NCBI GenBank assembly: GCA_964246705.1
Contig: CAXTRQ010000006.1
Location: 1 to 64,000, forward strand
From: DASZCR01 sp964246705
GTDB lineage: Bacteria; Acidobacteriota; Blastocatellia; Pyrinomonadales; Pyrinomonadaceae
DNA: 64,000 nucleotides
Reading direction: 5' to 3'
The position numbers were made by a program, and so were the translations under genes. Position 1 is the stretch's first letter. The number at the start of each line of letters is the position of its first letter. The notes below the pieces were generated by a model, which made no database searches, had not been told where the DNA came from, and saw only the letters and a list, made by a program, of their open reading frames with translations. Positions 1 through 9,386 of this stretch are shown piece by piece.

Positions 1-398
<398 letters not shown>

Positions 399-418
399 GA
401 AACTTGAACCGGAGCATT

Positions 419-2416
419 ATGTTGTCACCAACTATCAAACAACTACGCGCCAGAATCTTTCCCCTGCTTCTCGCCCTCACGCTCGTCTCTTCCTGCGCTT
501 TTGCTCAGCAGGCGAACGTAGGCAGAGACGAGCCGGACGTTAAACTCCTGCGAGAGCACATCGAATATCTCGCTTCCGATAAGTTGGAGGGACGACGAAC
601 CGGCACGGAAGGAGCAAACGAAGCCGCGCGATACATCGCCAGAGAATTTGCGCGAAACGGACTCAAGCGCAGCATCGGCTACGATACGCAGGGCATGTCA
701 ATACTTGAGGCCGATTCCCCGCATCGTTACATGCAGAAGTTTCCGTATGTTGCGGGCGTCGAACTGGGGAAAGGCAACGTGATGACGTACGGCGTCCGCG
801 CGGCTGAGACTTCTGCTCTCGCTGCGGACGCGCGACCGGCGACGCTCGACCTGCGCGCCGGAGAAGATTGGATGCCGCTCGGGTTCAGCGCGAACGCGCG
901 CATTGAGAATGCGCCGCTCGTGTTCGCGGGCTACGGTATCTCTGCGGGCGATCTGAACTACGATGATTACGCGGGCGCGGATTTTGGCGGGCGCGTCGCG
1001 CTCGCGTTCGCGGGCACGCCCGACGGCGATAATCCGCACGGAAAATTTATGCGTTCCGGCGAGCTTCGTTTCAAAGCGGCGGCGGCGCGCGCGGCTGGCG
1101 CAAAAGCTCTCGTCCTGATTGCGAGCGAGGATAATTTTAAGGACGACCGGCTGGCGCGTCTCGCCTACGACAACGAGGGCGGCGATGCGGGTTTGCCAGT
1201 CATCGTCATCTCTCGCCAGTCAGCCGCGCAGATATTGGGTTTGGGCGGCGTGGTGCAACTCTCCGAGTTTGAGAAGAAAGTGCGAGCGGCCGTCTCGACA
1301 AACAGCGACGCGGCGAAGAAGAACGGTTACAACCTCAACGTCGCGGCCAAACCTTCGCAAAATGTCTCTCTGAATATCACGACCGACATCGTGCGGCGCA
1401 ACACGGAAGCCTACAACGTCGTCGGCATCCTCGAAGGCTCTGACCCACAGTTGAAAGACGAGACGATTGTGATCGGCGCGCACTACGACCATCTCGGGCG
1501 CGGCGGCGCGGGCAGCCTCGCCGCGCGCGAGGGCGAGATTCATCACGGCGCGGATGATAATGCTTCCGGCACGGCTGCCTTGCTCGAACTCGCGCGCCTC
1601 CTTTCGGCTAAACGCAAGGAGATGCGCCGCACCGTCGTCTTTATCGCCTTCAGCGGCGAAGAGGAGGGCTTGCTCGGTTCAAACTATTACGTCCTCAATC
1701 CCTTGAGGCCGCTCGCGCAGATCATCGCCATGATTAACATGGACATGGTCGGGCGCTTGAAGGATGAGCGGCTGATGATCGGCGGCGTCGGCACGGCGAC
1801 CGAATGGCGTGGCTGGATCGAGCAGGCGAACGCACCGCTCAAGATGCAGGTGGTCGGGGACGAGCAGCCGGGAACGCCGCGCCAGCCCTTCTCGCTCACG
1901 CTCAACGAAGACGGCTTCGGGCCAAGCGACCATTCGTCGTTCTATGCGAAAAAGATTCCCGTCCTCTTCTTCTTCACGGGCACGCACGAGGATTATCATA
2001 AGCCTTCTGACACGGCTGATCGCATTAACTACGTCGGCGAGGCGCGCATCGTCGCTTTCGTCAGCCACATCGTCGGCTCGCTGCAAGCGACAAACGCGCG
2101 CCCGGCATACATGCTGGCGAAGAGCGAATCGCAGGGACGCGCGACCGGCTTTCGCGTCTATCTCGGCACAGTTCCGAATTACGCCGAAGGCACAGACGGG
2201 ATGAAACTCGACGGCGTGCGCGAAGGCTCTCCGGCAGAGAAAGCGGGATTGAAGGCGGGCGACCGCATCATCAAACTTGCAGGACGCGCCGTCGGCAACG
2301 TCTATGATTACACCAATGCCCTGACCGAGATGAAGGCCGGTCAGGAGTACGAAGTCGAAGTGCTGCGCGGTACGGAGCGCCTCACACTAAAGATTACGCC
2401 CACCGTCAGAAAGTAA
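419..2416 (+). CDS. Exported M28 family zinc aminopeptidase with PA insert and C-terminal PDZ domain
   Basis: Predicted 665-aa exported metallopeptidase. ATG at 419 was chosen because GGAG at 411-414 precedes it and a signal peptide follows at once; an earlier TTG at 386 overlaps the previous gene. The signal sequence could be lipoprotein type (LVSSC) or be cut after AFA. Co-catalytic zinc motifs appear in M28 order: GAHYDH near residue 352, GADDNASG near 378, the catalytic GEEEG near 412, NMDMVG near 439, and a final His in HEDYHKPSDT near 525. A protease-associated-type insert precedes the catalytic core. A PDZ-like module (GLKAGDRIIKLAG) fills roughly residues 590-660. Expected role is removal of N-terminal residues from peptides in the periplasm or at the surface; substrate unknown. 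The stop codon lies at the edge of a heptad-repeat element. Confidence 0.93.
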   Translation: MLSPTIKQLRARIFPLLLALTLVSSCAFAQQANVGRDEPDVKLLREHIEYLASDKLEGRRTGTEGANEAARYIAREFARNGLKRSIGYDTQGMSILEADSPHRYMQKFPYVAGVELGKGNVMTYGVRAAETSALAADARPATLDLRAGEDWMPLGFSANARIENAPLVFAGYGISAGDLNYDDYAGADFGGRVALAFAGTPDGDNPHGKFMRSGELRFKAAAARAAGAKALVLIASEDNFKDDRLARLAYDNEGGDAGLPVIVISRQSAAQILGLGGVVQLSEFEKKVRAAVSTNSDAAKKNGYNLNVAAKPSQNVSLNITTDIVRRNTEAYNVVGILEGSDPQLKDETIVIGAHYDHLGRGGAGSLAAREGEIHHGADDNASGTAALLELARLLSAKRKEMRRTVVFIAFSGEEEGLLGSNYYVLNPLRPLAQIIAMINMDMVGRLKDERLMIGGVGTATEWRGWIEQANAPLKMQVVGDEQPGTPRQPFSLTLNEDGFGPSDHSSFYAKKIPVLFFFTGTHEDYHKPSDTADRINYVGEARIVAFVSHIVGSLQATNARPAYMLAKSESQGRATGFRVYLGTVPNYAEGTDGMKLDGVREGSPAEKAGLKAGDRIIKLAGRAVGNVYDYTNALTEMKAGQEYEVEVLRGTERLTLKITPTVRK

Positions 2417-2440
2417 AAGTTAAAGGCAGGGGAAAGGATA

Positions 2441-2503
2441 AAAGGGGTAAGAGGATGAAAGGGAAGGCTTACTGTCAGCTCCCTTTCATCCTCTTACCCC
2501 TTT
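2441..2503. repeat. Perfect 24-bp inverted repeat between M28 peptidase and RRM gene
   Basis: Bases 2441-2464 and 2480-2503 are exact reverse complements with a 15-base loop. The left arm is made of AAGGGG, TAAGAGG and GATGAAA words. The element sits between convergent genes and could terminate transcription from both sides, but no T-run directly follows the stem. It belongs to the heptad-word hairpin family described in the findings. Confidence 0.85.
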
Positions 2504-2521
2504 GCCACTTGGTTCTTGGTT

Positions 2522-2878
2522 TTACCAGCGGGGTTCGCGGTCTCCGCCGCCGCCGCCGTAATCACGGTCGCGGCCACCACGACCGCCGCCGCCACCATAG
2601 CCGCGTCCGCCGCCACCGCCGCCGCGGTCACTCTTCGGTCTGGCTTCGTTGACCGTTAGATTACGACCGCCAAAGTCTTTGCCGTTGAATTGTTCGATGG
2701 CGGCTGTTGCGCCTTCGGACGTGACCATCTCGACGAAGCCGAAGCCGCGCGAGCGACCCGTCTCGCGGTCTTCGATGACTGAAGCCGATTCGACTTCGCC
2801 CGCCTGCGAAAAGAGATCGCGTAGCTCATCACCTGTTGTTCGGAAGGAGAGGTTTCCCACGTAAAGTTTCGTACCCAT
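2522..2878 (-). CDS. Glycine-rich single-RRM RNA-binding protein
   Basis: Predicted 118-aa cytoplasmic RNA-binding protein. Residues 1-82 form one RNA recognition motif, with RNP2 as KLYVGNLSF and RNP1 as RGFGFVEM. The tail after residue 85 is rich in Gly, Arg, Asp and Tyr (GGGGGGRGYGG type). This is the layout of bacterial Rbp proteins, best known from cyanobacteria, where they are often cold-induced RNA chaperones. The start is supported by an AAGGA-type ribosome site 8-9 bases upstream on the minus strand. The gene is convergent with the M28 peptidase and the inverted repeat lies between them. About 585 bases upstream carry no recognisable gene, leaving room for a long regulated 5' leader, though I cannot show one. 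Confidence 0.92.
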   Translation of the reverse strand: MGTKLYVGNLSFRTTGDELRDLFSQAGEVESASVIEDRETGRSRGFGFVEMVTSEGATAAIEQFNGKDFGGRNLTVNEARPKSDRGGGGGGRGYGGGGGRGGRDRDYGGGGGDREPRW

Positions 2879-3463
2879 CTCTTTATCCTTTATAAGTCAA
2901 AGGAAGCGCGGGCGATTTTCGCGCGCGAACCGGGAAGGAAGTGGGGAGGCTTTCCCCTTCTCAGTTCGGGCGACTAACGAAGCAGCGATACGCCCGATGC
3001 TCTAACACCAACGAGAGCGGCTTCTATCTGAATTGACAACCAACCACGCTCTCTCTTCAGCCCCATACTTCGTCGCCTCACAGTCACGGACAGGCGCAAT
3101 CACCAGCAATTGCGCGAGAGCAGGAACTCTTAAACAGCCCGAAGTATGCCGCCATTTTCCACGAAGCGCAAGACTTTTGTCCGTCGGCAAACAGCCGCCA
3201 AGAAGAAGAAAAGTTGAGCGATTGAAGATTCGACATTTCAAACTACGTGCCAAAATTTTCAGGACTTAAAAAGCGCAAGTCCTTCGTCTCGGCTGCGTTC
3301 AAGACAACAGACAGCGGTGTACGGCAGATGATCGGCAGCCCCGGACTGAATCTTCGGGCGGCGCTCTCTGTGAAAAACCTCCTCGCGCCACAGCGGCAGC
3401 CGCCGCCGTCTCTTCTTTGAGACCGGCGACGCTTCCACAACAACTTAACTAAGGAGACAAATT
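2879..3463. other. Intergenic region between divergent RRM and ARPP-1 genes
   Basis: 585 bases with no convincing gene. Overlapping open frames on both strands are short, have odd composition and lack ribosome sites. It contains AAAGTTGAGCGATTGAA at 3210-3226, repeated exactly at 52192-52208, and a short GGACTT/AAGTCC inverted pair at 3262-3282. Promoters for both flanking genes must lie here, but none stands out. Confidence 0.6.
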
Positions 3464-4729
3464 ATGAATGCACATCCGGGTTTGGCGAAGAAATTAATCA
3501 AGCTCTGCTCCGGCCTACTGGCTTTAACGTTTGCGCTCAACTTCGTCGTCGCCTCAAACGCACATAAGGGCGGAACGCGTTTGGCAGCAGGCAACATGCA
3601 GTTAGGCGGGACGAGCAAATGGGAAGTTCTGGCTCCTGTCAGCTACAAAAACCTGATGCTCTTTCCAGTGCGTGCCGCGCGCGGCGATGCGGGCGCGCGG
3701 GCGACGAACGACTATGTTACGCTCGATGAGGGAACTAAAAATGGGACGGTTGCGATTACCGAGCGGGGCAGCAACGGCAACATCAACCAAATGGCGCGAC
3801 ATGGGAGACGCAACGGGCGGCTACAAGGAATGGTCAACCAGTTGACTTCCGGCAACGACTCGGACAGCGTTAATCAACTCGCGCTTATCAATCGTTCAGG
3901 GAAGAAACTTTTGCTGCTCGCGGGCGAAGTGATTACCGGCGGCAAGCAAGATCGCATCGTCGAAGCCGACCTGATTATTCCGCCCATCAGCATTCCCGTC
4001 AGCCTCAACGTCTTCTGCGTCGAGCCGGGACGCTGGCAGAACAGGAGCGTCTCGCAAACAATCGAGCCGCCCGCACCGGCGCGTCTCTCTGCCGCAGCGC
4101 AAACTGCCGCCGTCGTCGCCCCGACGCCTGAGCCTTCTGCCGCCCCTCCTGCGGTGGTGAAACAGGCCGACGGGTTTTCGAGCCTCAACGCGATTTCGCA
4201 TCCCAAACTGCGCGCCGTCGCACAGGATAAGAAAGATCAAAGCTCCGTCTGGGACGAGGTGCGCGCCAACAACACGAAACTCGGCACGACGACCAGCACT
4301 GAAACCTACAGAGAGGTCTACGACAAAAAAGAGGTCGGCGACCAGATGCAGCAGTACGTCTCGGCCTTCGAGAAAGAGATTACAGGGTCGGATATTGTCG
4401 GCGTCGTCGTCGCGCGCGGCGGCCAACTCGTCTGGGTCGACTGCTTCGCCAGCGATGCGCTGTTTGCGAAATACTGGCCGAAGCTTCTCAAGTCCTACAT
4501 CATAGACGCGCTCGGCGAGCAAACTTCGGCTAAACCTCCGACCGTCGAGCAGGCACTGCGTTACCTGCAAGAAAGCCCTGTCTCCAAGCTCACCAAGACC
4601 ACCACGGATTCTCAGGCGGGCATCTTCAATCTTGTCAAAACAGCGGATGCAAGCTCCGCAATCTTCGCGCTATACGACACCTCGCTGCCCACACCCCTGC
4701 TCCTGCACTTCAACAAGATGCAGCGATAA
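3464..4729 (+). CDS. ARPP-1 (DUF6569) domain protein, exported
   Basis: Predicted 421-aa protein with an N-terminal signal or anchor segment (about residues 12-32), then an ARPP-1-type domain. The family hallmark is visible at residues 139-164: a hydrophobic 'LALINRSGKKLLLLAGEV' stretch followed by TGGKQDR, then IPPISIPVSLNVFCVEPGRW. A Pro/Ala-rich linker (about residues 198-235) separates this part from the C-terminal half. ARPP-1 proteins have no established biochemical role. The ATG has a clear AAGGAG site 8 bases upstream. The stop codon is followed after one base by a heptad-word inverted repeat shared with the convergent gene. Assignment to the family is by motif memory, so the function remains open. 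Confidence 0.82.
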   Translation: MNAHPGLAKKLIKLCSGLLALTFALNFVVASNAHKGGTRLAAGNMQLGGTSKWEVLAPVSYKNLMLFPVRAARGDAGARATNDYVTLDEGTKNGTVAITERGSNGNINQMARHGRRNGRLQGMVNQLTSGNDSDSVNQLALINRSGKKLLLLAGEVITGGKQDRIVEADLIIPPISIPVSLNVFCVEPGRWQNRSVSQTIEPPAPARLSAAAQTAAVVAPTPEPSAAPPAVVKQADGFSSLNAISHPKLRAVAQDKKDQSSVWDEVRANNTKLGTTTSTETYREVYDKKEVGDQMQQYVSAFEKEITGSDIVGVVVARGGQLVWVDCFASDALFAKYWPKLLKSYIIDALGEQTSAKPPTVEQALRYLQESPVSKLTKTTTDSQAGIFNLVKTADASSAIFALYDTSLPTPLLLHFNKMQR

Positions 4730-4730
4730 G

Positions 4731-4795
4731 AGCAAGGATGAAGGCGGAAGCGAAGAGATTGATTCATCCTTCCGCCTTCATCCATCATCCTTGCT
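4731..4795. repeat. Inverted repeat of GGATGAA words; arms differ by one heptad
   Basis: Left arm 4731-4750 and right arm 4769-4795 are complementary except that the right arm has exactly one extra 7-base unit. It lies between convergent genes, and the right arm encodes the last residues and stop codon of the minus-strand gene (stop at 4785-4787). Confidence 0.85.
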
Positions 4796-5693
4796 TTTCG
4801 TACCGTGCGTAGACGGTTTTGACTTTATCGAGCAGGTCGCGGCGGTCGAAGAGGTAGTGAAGTTTGATGGTCGCATCGCCTCCGGTGAGTTGTTCGACCA
4901 GCCGTTCGAGCACGTCGAACTGGTCGCGTTCGGAGATGCCCTGCGCTTCGAGGTGTCCGCTGTAGCGCATGCGGCGGACGAGTTCGACGAGGGTCAGGCG
5001 GCCTTCAAAGGTGTGCCCGCCGTGCGCGTGCGAGCGGCTGACGAGATATTGAACGAGCAACACGTCGTTGTAGAGCGAGGGCGCGAGGAAAATTCTCGTG
5101 CCCTCGCGTTCCCACCCCGCGTCCAGACGTTGCGAACGGCGGACGACGCGCACGCCTTCAAATTCTGTCGCCCAAATGGTCTTCGGCTCACGCCGCTCAA
5201 GATAGGCTCGCGTGGCCGCGAGCATCCACTGTTGGTCGTCGTCGAAATTGAGTCTGTGGCCTAATGTATCAAGCCATTCAAAGAAGACGGCGCGCGCCTT
5301 CTGTTTAATTTCGATGATTTGAAATTGCTCGTCCTTCGCGGGTAGAGATTTGACGAGCGCGCGGCGCGGGGCGTCCGTCGCTTTGCCGCCTTCGATGCGG
5401 TGTGTGTCGAGTCGCGCGTGCCAGCGCTTCGAGGCATCGCAGTATGGGCAACGCGGGTTCCGTTCGTCGCTTGTGAAGTAGGGGCGCGTGTGCGTCTGCG
5501 CCGTCAATTCTTCGATGGTCGGGGCGTGCCGTTTAATCTCTGTGGCGGCGGTGCGCGGCGCGAGGCCGAGTTGCTTTGTGAAGAGATCGAAGATGCAGGC
5601 GAGGCAGAGCAGCGTCGAATAATGGACGACGGAGCCAGAGGGGAAATTGCTCCAGTCGAGAGTCACAGGTTTCTGTTTTGCGGCTGTTGCCAT
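4785..5693 (-). CDS. Conserved hypothetical protein with a CPYC zinc-ribbon-like motif
   Basis: Predicted 302-aa cytoplasmic protein of unknown function. No signal peptide or membrane segment is seen. A CPYC pair followed by KRWHARLDTH (about residues 83-99) could be half of a metal site. The rest is charged and mostly helical in character, with no motif I recognise. The start is preceded by GGAG sites that lie in a tandem 14-base duplication. The final residues and TGA stop come from the adjacent GGATGAA repeat. It follows ttcA by 36 bases on the same strand, so the two are probably one transcription unit, perhaps pointing to RNA- or tRNA-related work; that is only inference from position. 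Confidence 0.75.
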   Translation of the reverse strand: MATAAKQKPVTLDWSNFPSGSVVHYSTLLCLACIFDLFTKQLGLAPRTAATEIKRHAPTIEELTAQTHTRPYFTSDERNPRCPYCDASKRWHARLDTHRIEGGKATDAPRRALVKSLPAKDEQFQIIEIKQKARAVFFEWLDTLGHRLNFDDDQQWMLAATRAYLERREPKTIWATEFEGVRVVRRSQRLDAGWEREGTRIFLAPSLYNDVLLVQYLVSRSHAHGGHTFEGRLTLVELVRRMRYSGHLEAQGISERDQFDVLERLVEQLTGGDATIKLHYLFDRRDLLDKVKTVYARYEKQG

Positions 5694-5694
5694 T

Positions 5695-5727
5695 CCTGAA
5701 CTTCTCCGCCTGAACTTCTCCGCCTGA
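5695..5727. repeat. Tandem 14-nt direct repeat carrying the ribosome-binding site
   Basis: CCTGAACTTCTCCG occurs at 5695-5708 and again at 5709-5722, with the start of a third copy. Read on the minus strand each copy contains GGAG, so the Shine-Dalgarno sequence of the hypothetical gene starting at 5693 is duplicated. The 14-base unit equals two heptads. Confidence 0.8.
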
Positions 5728-5729
5728 GA

Positions 5730-6593
5730 TTATCCGATTGTGATGAGCGCGGGACGAGAATCTTCTTCGCTCGCGCCCGCGTGTCCGATGGCCGCGTCGA
5801 GTTCGGCCTCGACGTTGCCGACTCCTGCGCGGAGAGATTTGAAGTCGAAAAGGTTCGGGTCGAGCAGGTGCGTCGGGACGGCGTTCGAGAGCGCCGTTAA
5901 CATCGAAGCGCGGATGTGCGGAATCTCCTGTTCGAGTTCCGTGATGAGCCGCTTGATGCGCGCTCGCTTCAAATTCGTCTGCGAGCCGCAGAGGTCGCAG
6001 GGGATGAGTGGGAACTTTTTCTGCGCGGCGTACTCGGCGATGTCCGACTCGCGGCAATAGGCGAGCGGGCGAATAACCGTGTTGCGCCCGTCGTCGGAGC
6101 GCAGGACGGGCGGCATCGCTTTGAGTGAGCCGACGAAAAAGAGATTCAAGAGGAAGGTCGTCGTGATGTCGTCCGAATGATGTCCGAGCGCAATCTTGGT
6201 GCAGCCCTCTGCGACCGCCGTCTGGTACAGAATGCCTCGCCGCAGGCGCGAGCAGACCGAGCAGTAAGTCTTACCTTCGGGAACGAGACGCTTCACCACA
6301 GAGTAGGTGTCGCGCTCGATGATGCGAAAGGGGACGCCGACGGATGAGAGATATTCGGGCAGGACATGAGCCGGGAAATTAGGCTGCTTCTGATCGAGAT
6401 TGACGGCGAGGAGGTCGAAGTGGACGGGAGCGCGCTCGCGCACGTCCATCAGCAAGTCGAGCAGCGTATGGCTATCCTTGCCGCCGGAGAGGCACACCAT
6501 TATTCGGTCGCCGTCTTCAATCATCCCAAAATCATTGATCGCCTCGCCCATCTGGCGCAGCAACTTCGTCTTCATCTTGCTCTCGACAAACAT
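5730..6593 (-). CDS. ttcA: tRNA 2-thiocytidine(32) synthetase TtcA
   Basis: Predicted 287-aa ATP-dependent enzyme that thiolates cytidine 32 in the anticodon loop of some tRNAs. The PP-loop SGGKDS is at residues 36-41. Cys pairs typical of the TtcA type, which binds a 4Fe-4S cluster, are at C111/C114 (CSVC) and C199/C202 (CDLC). GHHSDDITTTFLLN and the MPP motif further along also fit. Length is near the usual 280-310 residues. A second in-frame ATG (MKTKLL, 6575) is an alternative start; the first is taken because the family has an N-terminal extension before the PP-loop. An iron-sulphur gene group lies elsewhere in the window (59.9-62.8 kb). Confidence 0.93.
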   Translation of the reverse strand: MFVESKMKTKLLRQMGEAINDFGMIEDGDRIMVCLSGGKDSHTLLDLLMDVRERAPVHFDLLAVNLDQKQPNFPAHVLPEYLSSVGVPFRIIERDTYSVVKRLVPEGKTYCSVCSRLRRGILYQTAVAEGCTKIALGHHSDDITTTFLLNLFFVGSLKAMPPVLRSDDGRNTVIRPLAYCRESDIAEYAAQKKFPLIPCDLCGSQTNLKRARIKRLITELEQEIPHIRASMLTALSNAVPTHLLDPNLFDFKSLRAGVGNVEAELDAAIGHAGASEEDSRPALITIG

Positions 6594-6697
6594 CTCTCTT
6601 CAGCTTCTCCGTCGCGCTTGCGTTGTTTAAATGTTTTAAGCCATTGATGCCGGACATGCAACTCATTAAAGTTTTGGCTGTCGGATGCTCCCTACAA

Positions 6698-7159
6698 CTA
6701 TGAGCCGGAAGCTTCGCGGCGTTCAATCTCTAAAACTTTGGCGAGGCGGCGACGGTGGCGCTCCTCGCCCGTGAAGCGCGCGGCGAGGAAGGCGCGGGTA
6801 ATCTCCAACGCGAGTTCGACGCCGATGACGCGCGCGCCCAGACAGAGCACGTTGCAGTCATCATGCTCGCGCGATTGATGCGCCGAGTAGGTGTCGGCGC
6901 ACAGCACTGCGCGTACGCCCCGCAGTTTATTAGCCGCGACGGACGCGCCGACGCCGCTTCCGCAGATGATAATGCCGACCTCCGCGCGCCCCCCGCGCAC
7001 GGCTTCGCCGACGGCGCGCGCATAGTCCGGGTAGTCGTCGGGCTGCGAGCCGTCGTGCGTCCCGAAGTCTTCAACGTCGTGCCCGCCTACGTGCAACTCT
7101 TCGATGATGCGCTCGTTTAAGGGAAAGCCCCCGTGATCTGCGCCGATAGCAATTCGCAT
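6698..7159 (-). CDS. rpiB: Ribose-5-phosphate isomerase B
   Basis: Predicted 153-aa isomerase interconverting ribose 5-phosphate and ribulose 5-phosphate in the pentose phosphate pathway. The N-terminus MRIAIGADHGGF, the catalytic-Cys loop CGSGVGASVAANK, and the later HDDCNVLCLGAR segment match RpiB/LacAB proteins. The open frame extends upstream to 7321 but that part has no family similarity, overlaps tkt, and lies before an AGGGG site; ATG 7159 is therefore the start. It follows transketolase by 14 bases, so tkt-rpiB form a pentose phosphate operon. Confidence 0.94.
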   Translation of the reverse strand: MRIAIGADHGGFPLNERIIEELHVGGHDVEDFGTHDGSQPDDYPDYARAVGEAVRGGRAEVGIIICGSGVGASVAANKLRGVRAVLCADTYSAHQSREHDDCNVLCLGARVIGVELALEITRAFLAARFTGEERHRRRLAKVLEIERREASGS

Positions 7160-7173
7160 GAGAGTCGAGACCC

Positions 7174-9231
7174 CTATCTTTCTCCGAACAGCGCGCGCGC
7201 ACGGCTGACGACGTTTGCGACGTTGAAGCCGAGCTTCTGAAGCGCCACATCGCCGGGAGCCGATGCGCCGAAGCGTTCGAGGCAGAGCACGTCGCCGCGC
7301 TCGCCTGTGTATCTGTCCCAACCCAGCCGCGCCGCCGCTTCGATGCCGAGCCGCGCGCCGACCGCGTGTGGAATCACGCTCTCGCGGTAACTGGCGTCCT
7401 GCTCTTCAAACAACTCCCAGCAGGGCATCGAGACGACACGCGTCCGCGTGCCCGCCTGCTGCAACGGTTGGCGCGCTTCCAGAGCCAGAGAAACTTCCGA
7501 GCCGGTCGCAAGCAAAATGAGTTCGGGCGTCGCGTGCGCGCCTCGCTCGTCCGAGGCTTCGGCAATAATATATGCGCCGCGCCGTGCGCCTTCGGCTGAA
7601 GCGTAAGCGCCGCTACGGCGATCAATGAGCGGAACTTTCTGGCGCGTCAGAACGAGAGCCGTCGGCGCGTGGCGACGAAGAATTGCGAGCCGCCAAGCCT
7701 CGCGCGTCTCGTGCACGTCCGCCGGTCGGATGACATAAAGATGCGGGATGGCGCGCAGACCCGCGAGTTGTTCGACGGGCTGGTGCGTCGGGCCGTCTTC
7801 GCCTAAGCCGATAGAGTCGTGCGTGAAGATGTAGATGACCTGAACTTCCGAGAGCGCGGCGAGACGAATCGCGGGCTTCATGTAATCGGAGAAGCACATG
7901 AAAGTGCCGCCGTAGGGAATCAACCCGCCGTTCAGGCTGATGCCCGTCATGGTTGAACCCATCGCGTGCTCGCGCACGCCGAAGTGCAGAATGCGGCCAT
8001 CGTATGAACCGGGCTGAAAGCTTCCGCCATCCTTGATGTCCGTGTTGTTCGAGGGGCCGAGGTCTGCGGAGCCGCCGATGAGCATCGGCATGTGCGGCGC
8101 AAGGGCGTTGATGACTTCGCCGGAGGCGGCGCGCGTCGCCATCGGCTTCGCGTTCTCGAATGTTGGCAGGTGCGCTTCCCAATTCGCAGGAAGTTCGCCG
8201 CTCATCGTCTCGCGCCAAGCGCGTCCCTGTTCAGTGTGCTCCTGCTCGTAGCGTTCAACCAACGCGTTCCAGTCGCTTTCGGCCTGCGTGCCGCGCTCGA
8301 TGGCTTCACGAAAATGCGCGAGGGCTTCGTCCGGCACGTAGAAAGTTTTGTCTTCCGGCCACTGAAGCGCACGCTTCGTCTCTTTGACTGCTTGCGCGCC
8401 GGGCGCGTCCGAGTGCGCCTTGCGCGTGCCAGCGGTCGGCATCCCGAAGCCGATGGTCGTCTTGACCGAAATGAGCGAGGGGCGATCCGTCACGCTCCGG
8501 GCTTCAATGATGGCGCGCTCAATCGCTTCGAGGTCGTTTCCGTCTTCGACGACGAGCGTGTGCCAGCCGTATGCGCGAAAGCGCGCGGGCACGTCCTCGG
8601 TGAAGGCGAGCGAGGTGAAGCCCTCGATGGTCACATGATTGTCATCATAAAAATAGATTAAGTTTCCGAGTTTGAGATGACCTGCGAGCGAGGCGGCTTC
8701 CGAAGCGACGCCTTCCATCAAATCGCCGTCCGAGACGATGGCGTAGATATGCGAGTTGATGAGCGGGAAGCCTTCGCGGTTGAAGCGGCTGGCGAGATGC
8801 GCCGCGCCGATTGCCATCCCGACGCCGTTGGCGAAGCCCTGACCGAGCGGCCCCGTCGTGATTTCAATGCCGGGCGTTAGACCGTATTCGGGATGGCCGG
8901 GCGTCTTCGAGTCCCACTGGCGAAAGTTTTCGAGTTCATCTAACGGGAGGTCGTAGCCCGTCAGATAGAGCAGCGAATAGATGAGCATCGAGCCGTGTCC
9001 GGCGGAGAGCAGGAAACGGTCGCGTCCCGGCCACTTCGGGTTCTGCGGGTTATGACGAAGAAAGCGCGTCCATAAAACGTAAGCCAGAGGGGCTGTGCCG
9101 AGCGGCAGGCCGGGATGGCCTGACTCTGCTTTTTGCACGGCGTCGAGCGCCAGCGCGCGAATCGTGTTGATGCAAAGCTGTTCGAGTTCGGGTGTCGGTC
9201 TTGAATCTTTCGTCAGTGTTGACGCGCTCAT
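7174..9231 (-). CDS. tkt: Transketolase
   Basis: Predicted 685-aa thiamine diphosphate enzyme that transfers two-carbon units between sugar phosphates in the pentose phosphate pathway. Visible landmarks include AESGHPGLPLGTAPL near the N-terminus, GPLGQGFANGVGMA, the ThDP/metal motif GDGDLMEGV-like segment (VSDGDLMEGVASEA), the pyrimidine-domain stretch ITHDSIGLGEDGPTHQPVEQ, and a C-terminal domain ending LFGER. Length is normal for bacterial transketolase (about 660-690). rpiB follows 14 bases downstream. On the minus strand a TGG-TAGAAT extended -10-like sequence lies about 60 bases upstream. Confidence 0.97.
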   Translation of the reverse strand: MSASTLTKDSRPTPELEQLCINTIRALALDAVQKAESGHPGLPLGTAPLAYVLWTRFLRHNPQNPKWPGRDRFLLSAGHGSMLIYSLLYLTGYDLPLDELENFRQWDSKTPGHPEYGLTPGIEITTGPLGQGFANGVGMAIGAAHLASRFNREGFPLINSHIYAIVSDGDLMEGVASEAASLAGHLKLGNLIYFYDDNHVTIEGFTSLAFTEDVPARFRAYGWHTLVVEDGNDLEAIERAIIEARSVTDRPSLISVKTTIGFGMPTAGTRKAHSDAPGAQAVKETKRALQWPEDKTFYVPDEALAHFREAIERGTQAESDWNALVERYEQEHTEQGRAWRETMSGELPANWEAHLPTFENAKPMATRAASGEVINALAPHMPMLIGGSADLGPSNNTDIKDGGSFQPGSYDGRILHFGVREHAMGSTMTGISLNGGLIPYGGTFMCFSDYMKPAIRLAALSEVQVIYIFTHDSIGLGEDGPTHQPVEQLAGLRAIPHLYVIRPADVHETREAWRLAILRRHAPTALVLTRQKVPLIDRRSGAYASAEGARRGAYIIAEASDERGAHATPELILLATGSEVSLALEARQPLQQAGTRTRVVSMPCWELFEEQDASYRESVIPHAVGARLGIEAAARLGWDRYTGERGDVLCLERFGASAPGDVALQKLGFNVANVVSRARALFGER

Positions 9232-9288
9232 GTTCTCAAATTTCCCTTCAAGTTGGATTTGTCTGTCACACGTTGATGAATGCTGAAG

Positions 9289-9297
9289 ATTCTACCA
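9289..9297 (-). promoter_or_regulatory. Possible extended -10 element upstream of tkt
   Basis: The minus strand reads TGG-TAGAAT here, matching an extended -10 (TGnTAnAAT), 58-66 bases before the tkt ATG. No matching -35 hexamer is present at the usual spacing, so this is a weak call. Confidence 0.3.
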
Positions 9298-9386
9298 TCG
9301 CCGCGCCGCAAGCGCCGAAAGAGAATCGGACTCCGGAAGCTTTTTCAAGCGGAAAGAACGCAGAGCAAGACGGCTTTTGAAATCTT

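Noticed and set aside
3002..3443. Small genes in the 2.9-3.5 kb region
   Set aside because: Overlapping frames on both strands, no ribosome sites, no recognisable product.
7160..7321. 54-residue N-terminal extension of RpiB
   Set aside because: It overlaps the transketolase 3' end, is Arg-rich, and RpiB proteins begin at MRIAIGADHGG.
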